Shown: positions 23,836 to 32,365, counted from the stretch's first letter. The stretch is 64,000 nt of DNA from Hymenobacter telluris (GCF_017313265.1 NZ_JAFLQZ010000023.1:1-64000); one strand, 5' to 3'. Notes: generated by a model from the sequence alone, not told the origin. Numbers and translations: made by a program.

Positions 23836-24834
23836 CTAGGCCACTTTTACCACGGCTTTGCCGGTGTTTTCGCCTTTGAACAGCCCCAGGAAAGCCGCCG
23901 GAATCTGGTCGAAGCCTTCCGTGACGGTTTCCTCGCCCTTCAGCTTGCCTTGCGCGTACCATTCGGTGAGCTGCTTTACGCCTTCGGGCCACCGGTCGAG
24001 GTAGTCGCTCACGATGAAGCCTTGCAGCTTGGTGCTGGTTTTGAGCAGCTTCCCTTCCGGGCGCGGGCCAACCGGGGCTTCGGTGGCGTTGTAAGTGGAA
24101 ATCTGGCCGCAAAGCGCAATACGGGCGTGCTTGTTGAGCTGGTCGTACACGGCATCGGTGATGGCGCCGCCCACATTGTCGAAGTAGCAGTCGATGCCGT
24201 TGGGGGCAGCGGCGGCAAGGGCTTTGGCTATATCGGGCGTGGTTTTGTAGTTGATGGCCTCGTCGAAACCTAGCTCTTTCAGGTACGCCACCTTCTCGTC
24301 GGAGCCGGCCGTTCCAATCACGCGGGCGCCGTGGATTTTGGCTAACTGGCCCACAATCATGCCCACGGCACCCGCCGCCCCCGACACCACAACCGTTTCG
24401 CCGGCTTTAGGCTGGCAGATATCGAGCAAACCGAAGTAGGCCGTTAGGCCGGGCATGCCCAGCAGCCCCAGAAAATAGCTGGCCGGTGCTTTATCGGCGG
24501 GCACTTGGTTTACCGCTTGCGCATCGGTCACGTTGTATTCCTGCCAAGGCAGGCTGCCAACTACCACGCTGCCTACCGGCAGCTTGTCGCTATGGCTTTC
24601 CACCACTTCGGCCACGATGCCGCCCACAATAGGCGCCCCCACCTCGAAAGGCGCCACGTATGATTTGGCGGCACTCATCCGCCCCCGCATGTAGGGGTCA
24701 ACAGACACGTAACGCGTTTTGAGTAGCACCTGCCCAGCGGTGGGCGCGGGTACTTCGCGGGTTTCGAAACGGAACTGCTCGGCGGTAGGCGTGCCCTGCG
24801 GACGGCTGGCCAGTAAGATGGTTTGTGTGTTCAT
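23836..24834 (-). CDS. CurA-like NADPH-dependent enone/quinone reductase (MDR superfamily)
   Basis: The 332-aa protein is a zinc-free MDR oxidoreductase. It starts with the family block SRPQGTPTAEQFRFE, has VSVDPYMRGRMS, and the nucleotide-binding glycine motif VVSGAAGAVGMIVGQLAK (about residues 150-167). It continues with NYKTTPDI and YFDNVGGAITDAV. This layout matches CurA / leukotriene B4 dehydrogenase-like reductases that use NADPH to reduce alpha,beta-unsaturated carbonyls. It is the first gene of the minus-strand unit running down through the ABM and DJ-1 genes, and is separated from ohr by a terminator. Confidence 0.92.
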   Translation of the reverse strand: MNTQTILLASRPQGTPTAEQFRFETREVPAPTAGQVLLKTRYVSVDPYMRGRMSAAKSYVAPFEVGAPIVGGIVAEVVESHSDKLPVGSVVVGSLPWQEYNVTDAQAVNQVPADKAPASYFLGLLGMPGLTAYFGLLDICQPKAGETVVVSGAAGAVGMIVGQLAKIHGARVIGTAGSDEKVAYLKELGFDEAINYKTTPDIAKALAAAAPNGIDCYFDNVGGAITDAVYDQLNKHARIALCGQISTYNATEAPVGPRPEGKLLKTSTKLQGFIVSDYLDRWPEGVKQLTEWYAQGKLKGEETVTEGFDQIPAAFLGLFKGENTGKAVVKVA

Positions 24835-24849
24835 AGCATTGGTAATCAG

Positions 24850-24901
24850 TGAAAAAAAACATTCGGAGCGGAGCGAATAAGTTTCCGTCCCGCTCCGAAT
24901 G
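24850..24901 (-). terminator. Terminator of the ohr-ohrR unit
   Basis: CATTCGGAGCGG at 24860-24871 pairs with 24890-24901, followed on the minus strand by a run of T (plus-strand GAAAAAAAAC at 24851-24860). Confidence 0.88.
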
Positions 24902-24922
24902 ACTACCTGTTAGTAAGCAGGC

Positions 24923-25357
24923 TTACGCGTTGGTGGTCGTGGTAAGGTTTACCTCGATGTTGCCACGCGTGGCCCGTGAGTAGGGGCAAATGCCGTGAGC
25001 GGCTTCCACCAGCTGTTCGGCCTGGCCCTGCTCGATGCCGGGAATATTGATGTGCAAGTCGGCGGAGATGCCGTAGCCACCATCTTCTGCTTTCCCAAAA
25101 CCGATAAGCGCCTCCACGGTCACGCCTTCCAGCTTCACGCTAGCCTGACGAGCGGCAACCCCCAGTGCCCCTTCAAAGCACGATGCATAGGCCGCAGCAA
25201 ACAGCTGCTCGGGGTTGGTAGTGCCAGGCTTACCAGGACCACCCATTTCTTTTGGCGTGCTCAAACCCAGATCCAGCACTTGGTCTTCAGATGAGATACG
25301 GCCGTCGCGGCCACCTTTTGCTTTTGCCTGAGCAGTGAAAACTTTTTCGATTTTCAT
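24923..25357 (-). CDS. ohr: Organic hydroperoxide resistance protein Ohr (second copy)
   Basis: The 144-aa Ohr starts at MKIEKVFTAQAKAKGG, 39 bases inside the longest frame, where an SD-like purine run precedes it. Both catalytic cysteines are present: AYASCFEGAL and HGICPYSRATRGN. NPEQLFAAAYASCF is the Ohr hallmark. It is a thiol peroxidase for organic hydroperoxides, using lipoyl groups for reduction. Upstream in the same direction is an ohrR-type MarR regulator with its conserved cysteine. Together with the terminator at 24850 this is a textbook ohrR-ohr unit, unlike the lone Ohr gene at 14659. Confidence 0.94.
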   Translation of the reverse strand: MKIEKVFTAQAKAKGGRDGRISSEDQVLDLGLSTPKEMGGPGKPGTTNPEQLFAAAYASCFEGALGVAARQASVKLEGVTVEALIGFGKAEDGGYGISADLHINIPGIEQGQAEQLVEAAHGICPYSRATRGNIEVNLTTTTNA

Positions 25358-25400
25358 AAAGGAAAGAAAGAAGGGAAAAGAGAGAAAAAAGCTCAACTGC

Positions 25401-25856
25401 TTACGTCAGCTGAGAAAGTAACTGGTTGAGTTGGGTGCGCAAGGCAGTGAATTCGGTTGGCGACATGTGTAGCTTGGTCAGGATTTGCTCGGGAATCTGG
25501 CAGGCCTGCGCCTGCAAGGCCCGGCCAGCCGGTAGCAGCCCAATAACAACGGACCGCTCATCGTGCGGGTCGCGCTGGCGGCTTACCCACTGCTTTTGCT
25601 CCATGCGCTTGAGCAACGGCGTGAGCGTACCCGAATCGAGCAGAAGCTTCTCGCCTATCTGCTTCACCGTGAGGGATTCCTGCTCCCAAAGCAGCAGAAA
25701 CACCAAGTACTGCGGATACGTGAGGTCCAGCGCCAGCAGGTACGGCTGATACGCCTTGGTTAGCATCCGTGAAACAGCATAAAGCGGAAAGCAAAGCTGG
25801 TTGTCCAGCTTCAGCATGTTGTTTTCCGGAGTGGAGTTGAGAGAAGCAGCCATCAT
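25401..25856 (-). CDS. ohrR: OhrR-type MarR family redox repressor
   Basis: The 151-aa protein starts at MMAASLNSTPENN (alternative first Met one codon later). It has LDNQLCFPLYAVSRMLTKAYQP, in which the Cys is the peroxide-sensing residue of OhrR proteins. The DNA-binding wing region follows, with VKQIGEKLLLDSGTLTPLLK and RDPHDERSV, the MarR wing signature. OhrR represses ohr until the cysteine is oxidised by organic hydroperoxides. It precedes ohr by 44 bases in the same operon, and a direct repeat upstream may be its operator. Confidence 0.93.
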   Translation of the reverse strand: MMAASLNSTPENNMLKLDNQLCFPLYAVSRMLTKAYQPYLLALDLTYPQYLVFLLLWEQESLTVKQIGEKLLLDSGTLTPLLKRMEQKQWVSRQRDPHDERSVVIGLLPAGRALQAQACQIPEQILTKLHMSPTEFTALRTQLNQLLSQLT

Positions 25857-25878
25857 GTATAAGTAGTAAACGGATTTG

Positions 25879-25901
25879 ATTGCACAATGTTTAATTGCAC
25901 A
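25879..25901. promoter_or_regulatory. Direct repeat upstream of ohrR, candidate OhrR operator
   Basis: ATTGCACA occurs at 25879-25886 and again at 25894-25901, in the same orientation, 15 bases apart, 23 bases before the ohrR start. The flanks also give an imperfect dyad (CAAT...ATTG). MarR proteins usually bind inverted repeats, so the assignment is tentative, but its position in the promoter region is right. Confidence 0.4.
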
Positions 25902-25954
25902 CAACTAAATTTTTCAGGAGCACAGTTATTTCTAACTGACATCCCGCTGCTGCA

Positions 25955-25994
25955 AAAAGAAAGCGCCGGCCCTCTACTGAGAGGAGGCCGGCGC
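25955..25994 (-). terminator. Terminator of the rhodanese gene
   Basis: GCGCCGGCC at 25963-25971 pairs with 25986-25994. On the minus strand the stem is followed by TTTCTTTTTG. Confidence 0.85.
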
Positions 25995-26020
25995 ATCTAG
26001 TAAAAATGGCTGATTACACT

Positions 26021-26320
26021 TTAAGCTTGCTGGTATGCCTGAAACCCACCTACCAGATTGCGAACTTTAGTGAAGCCCTGCTGCGTGAGGTAGGCTTTGG
26101 CGGAAGCCGAGCGGCCGCCTCCTTTGCAGTGCACTATAATTTCTTGCTCTTTATGATCCTCTAGTTCATCGAGCTTTTGCGGCAATGTACCCAGTGGGAT
26201 ATTCTGGCTGCCTTCAATGCGGGCCTCTTCGTTTTCCCAGGTTTCGCGCACATCAATGATAAAAGGATGTTCGCCGGCAGCTTGGCGCTGCTTTAGCTCA
26301 GCAGGAGTAATATCAGGCAT
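26021..26320 (-). CDS. Single-domain rhodanese-like protein
   Basis: The 99-aa protein starts at MPDITPAELKQRQAAGE, 45 bases inside the longest frame. It is one rhodanese domain with FIIDVRETWENEEA and the active-site loop VHCKGGGRSASA, containing the catalytic Cys followed by a Gly-rich loop. Single-domain rhodaneses carry sulfur as persulfide for many acceptors. It has its own terminator and follows the T9SS protein gene in the same direction, so it may be co-transcribed with it; the gap is about 100 bases. Confidence 0.93.
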   Translation of the reverse strand: MPDITPAELKQRQAAGEHPFIIDVRETWENEEARIEGSQNIPLGTLPQKLDELEDHKEQEIIVHCKGGGRSASAKAYLTQQGFTKVRNLVGGFQAYQQA

Positions 26321-26420
26321 TGGTTGTGGTAGTAAGGGATTGGATTGAGGAAGCTTCGTAAGCACAAAGGTGCTGAAAACCCAGCAAATCTTTCACTTCG
26401 CGGCTCAGTTCCACTCCCGC

Positions 26421-28337
26421 TTACCTGGTTAGCACTAGTCGTTTGGTTACGGTCAGCCGGTCGGCCAGAGTTAGTTGCACAAGGTACATACCGGGCGGTA
26501 AAGCGCTTAAATCCAGCGTACTACTGCCGGCTTGTACGGCTGGCTGCTGCCACACCACCCGGCCCAGGGCGTCCAGCACTGCCGCCTGCGCATACCGGCC
26601 TTGCACCTGCACTTGGCCATCGGCGCTGGGGTTCGGGTAGAGCGCATACGTGGCCGCCACCGACGCCGGGGCTGTAGCCAGTATGTTGTTGTTGAGCACT
26701 GGGCGCAGCATAAGGGCCCCCGTTGGATAAAACAGGCCGCTAGGTTGCGACCAAGCGCCAATGAATTGCCAAAAGCCATCGGCCGGCACCGGATTGTTCA
26801 GGTCGTAGCCAAACTGGATGGGGTTGGTAGTTAAGGCGCCAGTAGAACCGTGCCCGAAGCCAGCATAAAACGTTCCGCTTACAGCAACCGGGTTGGCAAA
26901 GGTTATTTCAATGAAATCCTGCCCAGCGGGCAATACAGTTGGAATAACGTAACTCTGGCTGGCTTTGGGGGTAGTCATGGGCTGCCCGTTGGCCGCCGGG
27001 TTGGCATCCCAGATATTAACGGTGAACTGCCGGCTGGCTGCCAACGGATAAACGGCTGCAAGCTTCAGCCGTATACTGCGAACCTGGTCGGCACGGTTCA
27101 CCTCGAAACGCAGGGCCTGGTACCGGACGCCTGGCTGGTCGAAGGGGGCAATGGCGTACGTAGCCTCCGCCGTACCATCATCATAAGCGTAGTAGTCGGC
27201 AAGCTGGGTGTCGCGCGAAATGGTGTCGTTGGGCAGCGTAAGCGGATCCACTTCGCTGGTATTCAAAGCAATGCGGTGCCGAATGGTCTTTTGGTTGGCG
27301 GTGGCCGGTATGGTAAAGGAAGTTAGGTTGCCCGTTACGGCTACCTGCTGCTGATTACTTAAGATAGTAACCGGAGCCGTGACCGGGAATGCTGCCAGTG
27401 GCCCGGCCGGGCGCTCCTGTACGGCTCCGGTGGCTAGCAGCGGCGTTGGAATACCGCTTTTATCCAGGTTGTTGACGGTGGTACCGGTTGCAGCATTAAG
27501 CTGGCTGGAAGGTGCGGCCGCCGCATTGTATTGCCAAACGGGCATTGCTGTACCACGGGCCAGCAAACTACTCAGTGGCTTGCTGATTGCCACATCCTGG
27601 TACAGCGTATCAATCACCACGCGGGGCGGCGGGGGTTGCAAGGGCGCTAGCCGCACATAGTCGAGGCTCCAATTATCGGTATTAGCCACCACGTTGCCGT
27701 TGGCCCGAAAGCGGAATTGAAACCCGCTGTGCAGGAATTGGGCCTGCGTGATGTTGATGATTTTGCGGCGAAATGGGCTCCGGACGCCATTGCTGGGCGC
27801 AATCCATACCTGCTGCCATACGCCGGCGTTGTCTTTAAATTCCAGCAGCAAATTCACCGTTCGGGTGCCACTATTGGAGCTCGGCGACTGTAACTGGTTG
27901 ATGTTGCCTAGCTGCCAGAAGAAGCCTAAGTACAGTTGGTCGGCGGCGGTGCGGCCGCTTAAGTCAATCGGCTGAGAAGTGAGCGTATCGAGGCTGCCGT
28001 AGCCACTGCTCCCGTAAGGCAACCCATTCTTGCGCAGCCCATCAAACGTAGCAACCCCACGGGTTGGGGGCTCAAACGCCAGTCGGTTGTTCACTAGCAC
28101 TCCGCCATTGGCTTCCCAGTTCGCCGCTTTTGGGGCTCCTTCTTGCGGGGAAGTGAAATCATCAAAAAACGGCAAGGCCAGTGCCTGCCCACGTTGCGCA
28201 GCAGATGGCTGCGGCGCGGGCAGCAAGTCACGCGCAGGGTCGGTGGTGAGCGGACCTACCACTTGGGCGTGCCCAGTGAGCGGCCCCAGGCTTAATAACA
28301 GGAAAGGAAGGCAGCGTAGAATTTTTGGGCTCATCAT
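26421..28337 (-). CDS. Large secreted T9SS cargo protein
   Basis: The 638-aa product starts at MMSPKILRCLPFLLLSLGPL, with a signal peptide ending near TGHAQ. The C-terminal 90 residues form a type A T9SS sorting domain: YALYPNPSADGQVQVQG, then VLDALGRVVWQQ, and GMYLVQLTLADRLTVTKRLVL at the end. The middle is beta-rich, with jelly-roll-like parts (NWEANGGVLVNNRLAFEPPT, WSLDYVRLAPLQPP) that look like carbohydrate or adhesin modules. No enzyme motif is visible. The protein is likely exported across the outer membrane by the T9SS and anchored or released. Start sites 22 codons earlier exist but lengthen an already complete signal peptide. Confidence 0.9.
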   Translation of the reverse strand: MMSPKILRCLPFLLLSLGPLTGHAQVVGPLTTDPARDLLPAPQPSAAQRGQALALPFFDDFTSPQEGAPKAANWEANGGVLVNNRLAFEPPTRGVATFDGLRKNGLPYGSSGYGSLDTLTSQPIDLSGRTAADQLYLGFFWQLGNINQLQSPSSNSGTRTVNLLLEFKDNAGVWQQVWIAPSNGVRSPFRRKIINITQAQFLHSGFQFRFRANGNVVANTDNWSLDYVRLAPLQPPPPRVVIDTLYQDVAISKPLSSLLARGTAMPVWQYNAAAAPSSQLNAATGTTVNNLDKSGIPTPLLATGAVQERPAGPLAAFPVTAPVTILSNQQQVAVTGNLTSFTIPATANQKTIRHRIALNTSEVDPLTLPNDTISRDTQLADYYAYDDGTAEATYAIAPFDQPGVRYQALRFEVNRADQVRSIRLKLAAVYPLAASRQFTVNIWDANPAANGQPMTTPKASQSYVIPTVLPAGQDFIEITFANPVAVSGTFYAGFGHGSTGALTTNPIQFGYDLNNPVPADGFWQFIGAWSQPSGLFYPTGALMLRPVLNNNILATAPASVAATYALYPNPSADGQVQVQGRYAQAAVLDALGRVVWQQPAVQAGSSTLDLSALPPGMYLVQLTLADRLTVTKRLVLTR

Positions 28338-28403
28338 AGATACAAGGTAGGATACCGGCAGTAAACGCATTACAGCAATCAGATATTTCGCCGGGTACCA
28401 CAT

Positions 28404-28600
28404 GAATATACATCCACAACGCCAAATTAGGCTCCAGGCAGCTTATTCGTGTGTTCCTCGTTGCGCTCTGTTTAAGCAGCTGTTCGCAGTAAACTAGTAC
28501 TACTACTCCGAAAGCTTCCGCAGGTTTGAAAACGCTTCACTCTGCCCGACTATCAGCAAGAGCCGACTACTCGTTTCAAGGTTCCGCTATGTGCCACACG
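28404..28600. other. Intergenic stretch without a gene
   Basis: I see no convincing reading frame or structure in this 197-base AT-balanced stretch upstream of the T9SS gene; it presumably holds that gene's promoter. Confidence 0.5.
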
Positions 28601-28634
28601 AAAAAGCCCGACCACTGGTAAGAGTAGCCGGGCT
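28600..28634 (-). terminator. Terminator of the small minus-strand unit
   Basis: AGCCCG at 28605-28610 pairs with CGGGCT at 28629-28634 around an 18-base loop. On the minus strand the stem is followed by TTTTTCGTG. Confidence 0.65.
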
Positions 28635-28693
28635 GGATTGACGTACTGGTGATGAATTGGTAGCGAAATCTGTGGTTGCTGAAACGGCAAGCT

Positions 28694-28870
28694 TTAAATG
28701 GCGAACAGACCGACAAGCAAACCGCCAACCAAAACGGCGCGGCCACTCCGCAAGGCATCCTCGCCTTCCTCACAGGAAACAAAGTGGCCGTCAATGGTAT
28801 TGAAACCAACGTTTCGCTCTACGCCAGTCGTAAGTACGGAAGTGGTAAAAGGTGTAGAAGTAGATTCCAT
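28694..28870 (-). CDS. Small gene (58 aa), possible small membrane protein
   Basis: The minus-strand frame from ATG 28870 to TAA 28694 encodes 58 residues starting MESTSTPFTTSVLTTGVERN and ending with a hydrophobic, Gly-rich segment (LVGGLLVGLFAI) that could be a membrane anchor. It contains one cysteine. I do not recognise it. Support comes from a complete transcription unit around it: a perfect -7 box TATATTTG on the minus strand at 28920-28927, 50 bases upstream, and a terminator 60 bases downstream. Overlapping frames on either strand have no such flanking signals. Confidence 0.5.
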   Translation of the reverse strand: MESTSTPFTTSVLTTGVERNVGFNTIDGHFVSCEEGEDALRSGRAVLVGGLLVGLFAI

Positions 28871-28919
28871 AAAGTGTGGTTAGAGGTGAAACATGCACTA
28901 TTTCGACCGGCGAATGAAA

Positions 28920-28927
28920 CAAATATA
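28920..28927 (-). promoter_or_regulatory. Bacteroidota -7 box of the small gene
   Basis: The minus strand reads TATATTTG here, a perfect match to TAnnTTTG. A TTTTC motif about 20 bases upstream (minus-strand sense) could serve as -33 element. Expected start is about 28913, 43 bases before the small-gene ATG. Confidence 0.5.
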
Positions 28928-28970
28928 TACGCGGTGCTAAGCGTCGAAAAGGAAGAAAACCATCAATAAA

Positions 28971-29284
28971 TGACTTGCATTTTATTTATACAACCGATGC
29001 TTATTACAACTTTGCGCGCTATGGTATTATATTATTTATATAATTTAAGTGATACGATATTGAAATAGTGTAGCAACGCAGAAGGTAGAAACGCCTTTAC
29101 GGTTCAGTTAGTAGCATAAGGCCACCTTGCCCTCGGCTTTATTGATGAACTCTGCTTGGCGCTGTAAGTGTGCACAAACAGGAACATTGGCTTGTGCGTA
29201 TAGCATAGAAAGTGAGCAGAAAGCAACCTGCTTGCTCAACCCTCCCACTCCGGCCCCAGGTAGCCTACTTCTTTTTCTTTCCTT
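28971..29284. other. Intergenic stretch, no convincing gene
   Basis: AT-rich in its first half (TATTATATTATTTATATAATTT at about 29023-29045, a near-palindromic tract). A frame on the minus strand runs about 60 codons to TAA near 29115 but has no start signals, so I do not call it. The promoter of the bestrophin gene must lie here. Confidence 0.5.
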
Positions 29285-30196
29285 ATGCTGCTCGACACCA
29301 AGCTGCCGGTTAGTTACATCGTCAAGCGTATCTGGCCCGATATTCTGCGGGTGCTGCTGATTTCGGTTGTTTTCCAGGTGCTGAAAATGACGTTTTCTGA
29401 CTATCTGCCCGCCATTCCGTTGCAGCTGCCAACCATCTTGGGTAGCTCTATTTCGTTGCTGCTGGCCTTCAACATCAGCCAGTCGTACGACCGGTGGTGG
29501 GAGGCCCGCAAGATTTGGGGCGCCATCGTCAACGATTCCCGCTCATTGGCGGTGCAAGTCAGTGGGTTTGTTGACGAGCGTTTTCTGCGGCGTGGTACGG
29601 CCGACTCACCATTCAAAACGTTCGTTTATCGGCAGATAGCCTGGTGTTACGGCTTGGGCGAAGCCCTACGTAGCCATGACCCGCTGCCTAGCATGCAGCC
29701 CTACCTCTCGGCACAGGAGTTGGCATTTGTGCAAGGCCACACCAACAAGCCGCTGGCGTTGCTGGCCCTGCACACCGAGCAGATAAAAGGCTTGTTTCAA
29801 CAACAGGCCATCAACTCGTTTCAGGAGGTGCAGCTCAACTCCACACTCGTACGCCTCTGCGACTCGATGGGCGCGGCCGAGCGAATCAAAAACACGGTAT
29901 TCCCCTCGAGCTACCGGCTCATGATTCACTTCTTTATTTATCTGTTCTTAGGAACTTTGTCTTTGGGCCTGGTAGAAACTATTGGCCTCTGGGAAATTCC
30001 GGTGCTGATGATTATTGCGTCCACGTACTTTCTGCTTGAGCGGACGGCCCGCTACCTACAGGACCCGTTCACCAACAAGCCCACCGATACCCCCGTTACG
30101 GCCATCAGCCGCACTATCGAAATCAACCTCAAGCAGTTGCTGCAAGAACAGGATATACCTGCTCCCGTTGCGCCTAAGGAGTATTATTTGATGTAA
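29285..30196 (+). CDS. Bestrophin-family chloride-channel-like membrane protein
   Basis: The 303-aa protein belongs to the bestrophin (UPF0187) family. A first membrane region IWPDILRVLLISVVFQVL and a long helix with GSSISLLLAFNISQSYDRWWEARKIWGAIVNDSR, the family hallmark, are visible. Later come IHFFIYLFLGTLSLGLVE and IPVLMIIASTYFLLE. Bacterial members form pentameric anion channels or transporters. The end is short and charged. The likely start is ATG 29285. It ends 16 bases before the convergent lipoprotein gene. Confidence 0.88.
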   Translation: MLLDTKLPVSYIVKRIWPDILRVLLISVVFQVLKMTFSDYLPAIPLQLPTILGSSISLLLAFNISQSYDRWWEARKIWGAIVNDSRSLAVQVSGFVDERFLRRGTADSPFKTFVYRQIAWCYGLGEALRSHDPLPSMQPYLSAQELAFVQGHTNKPLALLALHTEQIKGLFQQQAINSFQEVQLNSTLVRLCDSMGAAERIKNTVFPSSYRLMIHFFIYLFLGTLSLGLVETIGLWEIPVLMIIASTYFLLERTARYLQDPFTNKPTDTPVTAISRTIEINLKQLLQEQDIPAPVAPKEYYLM

Positions 30197-30211
30197 AGGG
30201 CTTTTGCCTAC

Positions 30212-30556
30212 CTATTTCACCATCAGGGCAGTGACCCGGCCCGTTTGCTTGTCTACCTCGAAAGCAGCGGCGTTAGGCATGCGCTTCGCCCAATCGGTGC
30301 GCGGCACCATCACCTGCCAGTGGGTATCCAGGTCCATGAAACGGGCCGAATCGAGCTGAAAAAGGGCGGCATTGGGTTGTTGCTGTACATACGCGGCCAC
30401 AGCGGTGCGCGCTGCCGTTTCGGTGGGGGCGCCAGTTGGAACCGTAGGAGCCACACCCTCTGCGGCCGAACTGGAAGCGGCGGGCTGGGTCTGTTGGCAA
30501 CCAGCTAAAGTAGAAGCACTTACCACTACCAGCAACGAGAAAAGCGTCTTTTTCAT
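30212..30556 (-). CDS. Small lipoprotein of unknown function
   Basis: I place the start at ATG 30556, because MKKTLFSLLVVVSASTLAGC is a full lipoprotein signal with lipobox LAGC. The longer frame upstream has no signal. The 114-aa product continues with an Ala/Pro/Thr-rich linker (PAASSSAAEGVAPTVPTG) and a folded part of about 70 residues with HWQVMVPRTDWAKRMPNAAA and EVDKQTGRVTALMV. It resembles small SH3-free periplasmic lipoproteins but has no named family. The stop is 16 bases from the bestrophin stop. Confidence 0.8.
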   Translation of the reverse strand: MKKTLFSLLVVVSASTLAGCQQTQPAASSSAAEGVAPTVPTGAPTETAARTAVAAYVQQQPNAALFQLDSARFMDLDTHWQVMVPRTDWAKRMPNAAAFEVDKQTGRVTALMVK

Positions 30557-30775
30557 GGCTGCAAAGTACGAAAGCCGGGGCAAGTGCTGCTTGCCGTATG
30601 AGTGGTTGCGCTGCTCAGGCGGTGCAACCTGGCGCGCCTGGCTTAGTTGAACTGGATGGTGGGCAGATACTATTTTTGCTGTTCCTGAAGTGGAAGGGAG
30701 AAGCTGTTTGATAATTGCGCACCTCAGGTAGCCTTGTCCGGTTCTGGGGGCCGTGTTTCTTGCTCTAAAGTGTAT

Positions 30776-31498
30776 ATGCCTGAAGTACAGATAGGTGATT
30801 TGCATGTGGAAGTGGTGCGCAAGAACATCCGCAGCCTACGCCTCACTGTGTACGCCGCCGACAGCCGCATCCGCGTGGCCGTACCTACCCGCACTTCCCA
30901 CGCCGACATCGAGCAATTCGTGAAGGCACGGCGCGCCTGGATTCTCAAGCACCAGGCCAACTTTCAGGCACGGGTGCGGCCGGCAGAGTTGCAGTACGTT
31001 TCGGGCGAAACGCACTACTACCAAGGCATACAACATGTATTGCAAGTGCATACTCTTGATGGGGTACCGCGGGTGGTATGTGCGCCCGACCGCACATTAC
31101 ACCTATATGTGCGCCCCACCGACTCAGTGCAGCAGCGCGAAAAGGTGCTAACCACCTGGTACCGGGCGCAGCTAAAGCAGCAACTCCCCACTTTGATAGC
31201 GCAGTGGCAGCAAGTGGTAGGGGTGCAGGTACAGGAGTGGGGCGTGAAGCAAATGAAAACCCGTTGGGGTACCTGCAACATCCGCGCAAAGCGAATCTGG
31301 CTGAATTTAGACCTTATAAAACGCGCCCCGCACTGCCTGGAATACGTGGTTGTCCACGAGCTGGTGCACCTGCACGAACGGCTACACAATGCTCGGTTTT
31401 GGGGCTTAATGGACCAATTCATGCCGGAGTGGCGCGCCTATCGAGACCAACTAAAAGTGTCGCTCGGTGAATCGGGTGGTAAGCCGGACGCTTGCTGA
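30776..31498 (+). CDS. YgjP-type zinc metallopeptidase (SprT/M48-like)
   Basis: The 240-aa protein starts at MPEVQIGDLHVEVVRKNIRSLRL, 42 bases inside the longest frame. It carries the zinc motif HELVH in VVVHELVHLHERLHNARFW, preceded by KTRWGTCNIRAKRIWLNLDL, the sequence block of YgjP/DUF45 metal-dependent hydrolases. The third ligand is expected in the following helix. The exact substrate is unknown. It is followed by a terminator 3 bases after its stop. Confidence 0.92.
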   Translation: MPEVQIGDLHVEVVRKNIRSLRLTVYAADSRIRVAVPTRTSHADIEQFVKARRAWILKHQANFQARVRPAELQYVSGETHYYQGIQHVLQVHTLDGVPRVVCAPDRTLHLYVRPTDSVQQREKVLTTWYRAQLKQQLPTLIAQWQQVVGVQVQEWGVKQMKTRWGTCNIRAKRIWLNLDLIKRAPHCLEYVVVHELVHLHERLHNARFWGLMDQFMPEWRAYRDQLKVSLGESGGKPDAC

Positions 31499-31500
31499 AA

Positions 31501-31534
31501 TAGCCAGCGGAATCCATTACTAAGCTGGCTTTTT
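31501..31534 (+). terminator. Terminator after the YgjP-type gene
   Basis: AGCCAGC pairs with GCTGGCT around a 14-base loop, followed by TTTTTTC. Confidence 0.85.
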
Positions 31535-31912
31535 TCTCTAACTACCAGCCACTCCTCCTTTTACATATATTGTTGATAGAACAACGTACACCCCGTTGCT
31601 TTTATTCGCTAGCTACATTGGGGTAAATACTGTGGTATTCTGGCTCTGTATGTCGTTACGCAGGCTTATATGCAGCATTTGCCAGCACAGTGACGCAGCT
31701 TACACTCTGCTATCTGACACTGTTTTTGCAGCAAAAGATTCATCAATACAAATTATTTTGTCAATACAGTTGTTATTTCTACAACATTATTATACATTTA
31801 ATCGTAATTACTTGTAAAAACAGCCCGTTGGCTGTGTGGCGCTGGTTCATACGCGGGAGTTGGGGTTGTGTTTTGTTGTACTGGGCTGTTCGCTCTTTAT
31901 TTGATTACGGCT
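31535..31912. promoter_or_regulatory. AT-rich intergenic region before the phage-like trio
   Basis: This stretch is strongly AT-rich, contrasting with the flanks. I see two short frames without coding character. It contains a small dyad GTTGT-TATTTCT-ACAAC at about 31769-31785. It is likely the promoter region for the coiled-coil gene and perhaps a repressor target. Confidence 0.45.
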
Positions 31913-32365
31913 ATGGATGATTTTACCAGCTACTGGGGCATTCTGGTTTCATTGCTAACGGCCGGTTCGGCGGCAGTGGTGTATTTCGTGAAAAACTGGC
32001 GCGACGTGGAGGCCCTGAAAGAACAGCGGCGGCTACAAGATAATCAGCTAGCTGTGCTGCTCGAAAAAGTAGACCGTTGCCAGCGGGCGGCCACCGAACA
32101 GGAAATGCAGTACCGGCAAGCTTTCGAGATGAAGCTACAAGAACACCGCGCCGATGTAGCGCGGGAAGTGGCCCTACTGCGCCGGGAAAGCAAAACAGCT
32201 ACCAACCGGCTCCATGAGCGGCTAGAAGCACTAGACAAACAGCTGACGGTTTCGGTGGAGCGCCAGAACCAGTTGCTGGATTCTACCAGGCGGCAAGACC
32301 AACGCAACGAGCGAATGGAGAAGCTGCTGTGGTCGTGGCCGAATGCGCGGCTAAACGAGGAGTAA
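31913..32365 (+). CDS. Membrane-anchored coiled-coil protein, phage-like
   Basis: The 150-aa product starts with a membrane segment (YWGILVSLLTAGSAAVVYFVKNW) and continues as one long charged coiled coil (VALLRRESKTATNRLHERLE). Proteins of this shape (short TM and long helix) occur next to holins in Bacteroidota prophages. Starting ATG 31913 fits the 5' end of the anchor. It is followed by a second phage-like gene and a repressor, without other phage genes, so it may be part of a remnant or a co-opted unit. Function is unknown. Confidence 0.6.
   Translation: MDDFTSYWGILVSLLTAGSAAVVYFVKNWRDVEALKEQRRLQDNQLAVLLEKVDRCQRAATEQEMQYRQAFEMKLQEHRADVAREVALLRRESKTATNRLHERLEALDKQLTVSVERQNQLLDSTRRQDQRNERMEKLLWSWPNARLNEE

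Noticed and set aside
29100-29284. Minus-strand 60-codon frame ending near 29115
   Set aside because: No plausible start with upstream signals and no recognisable protein pattern.
31596-31912. Two overlapping short frames in the AT-rich stretch before the phage-like trio
   Set aside because: Low-complexity composition without start signals or coding character.
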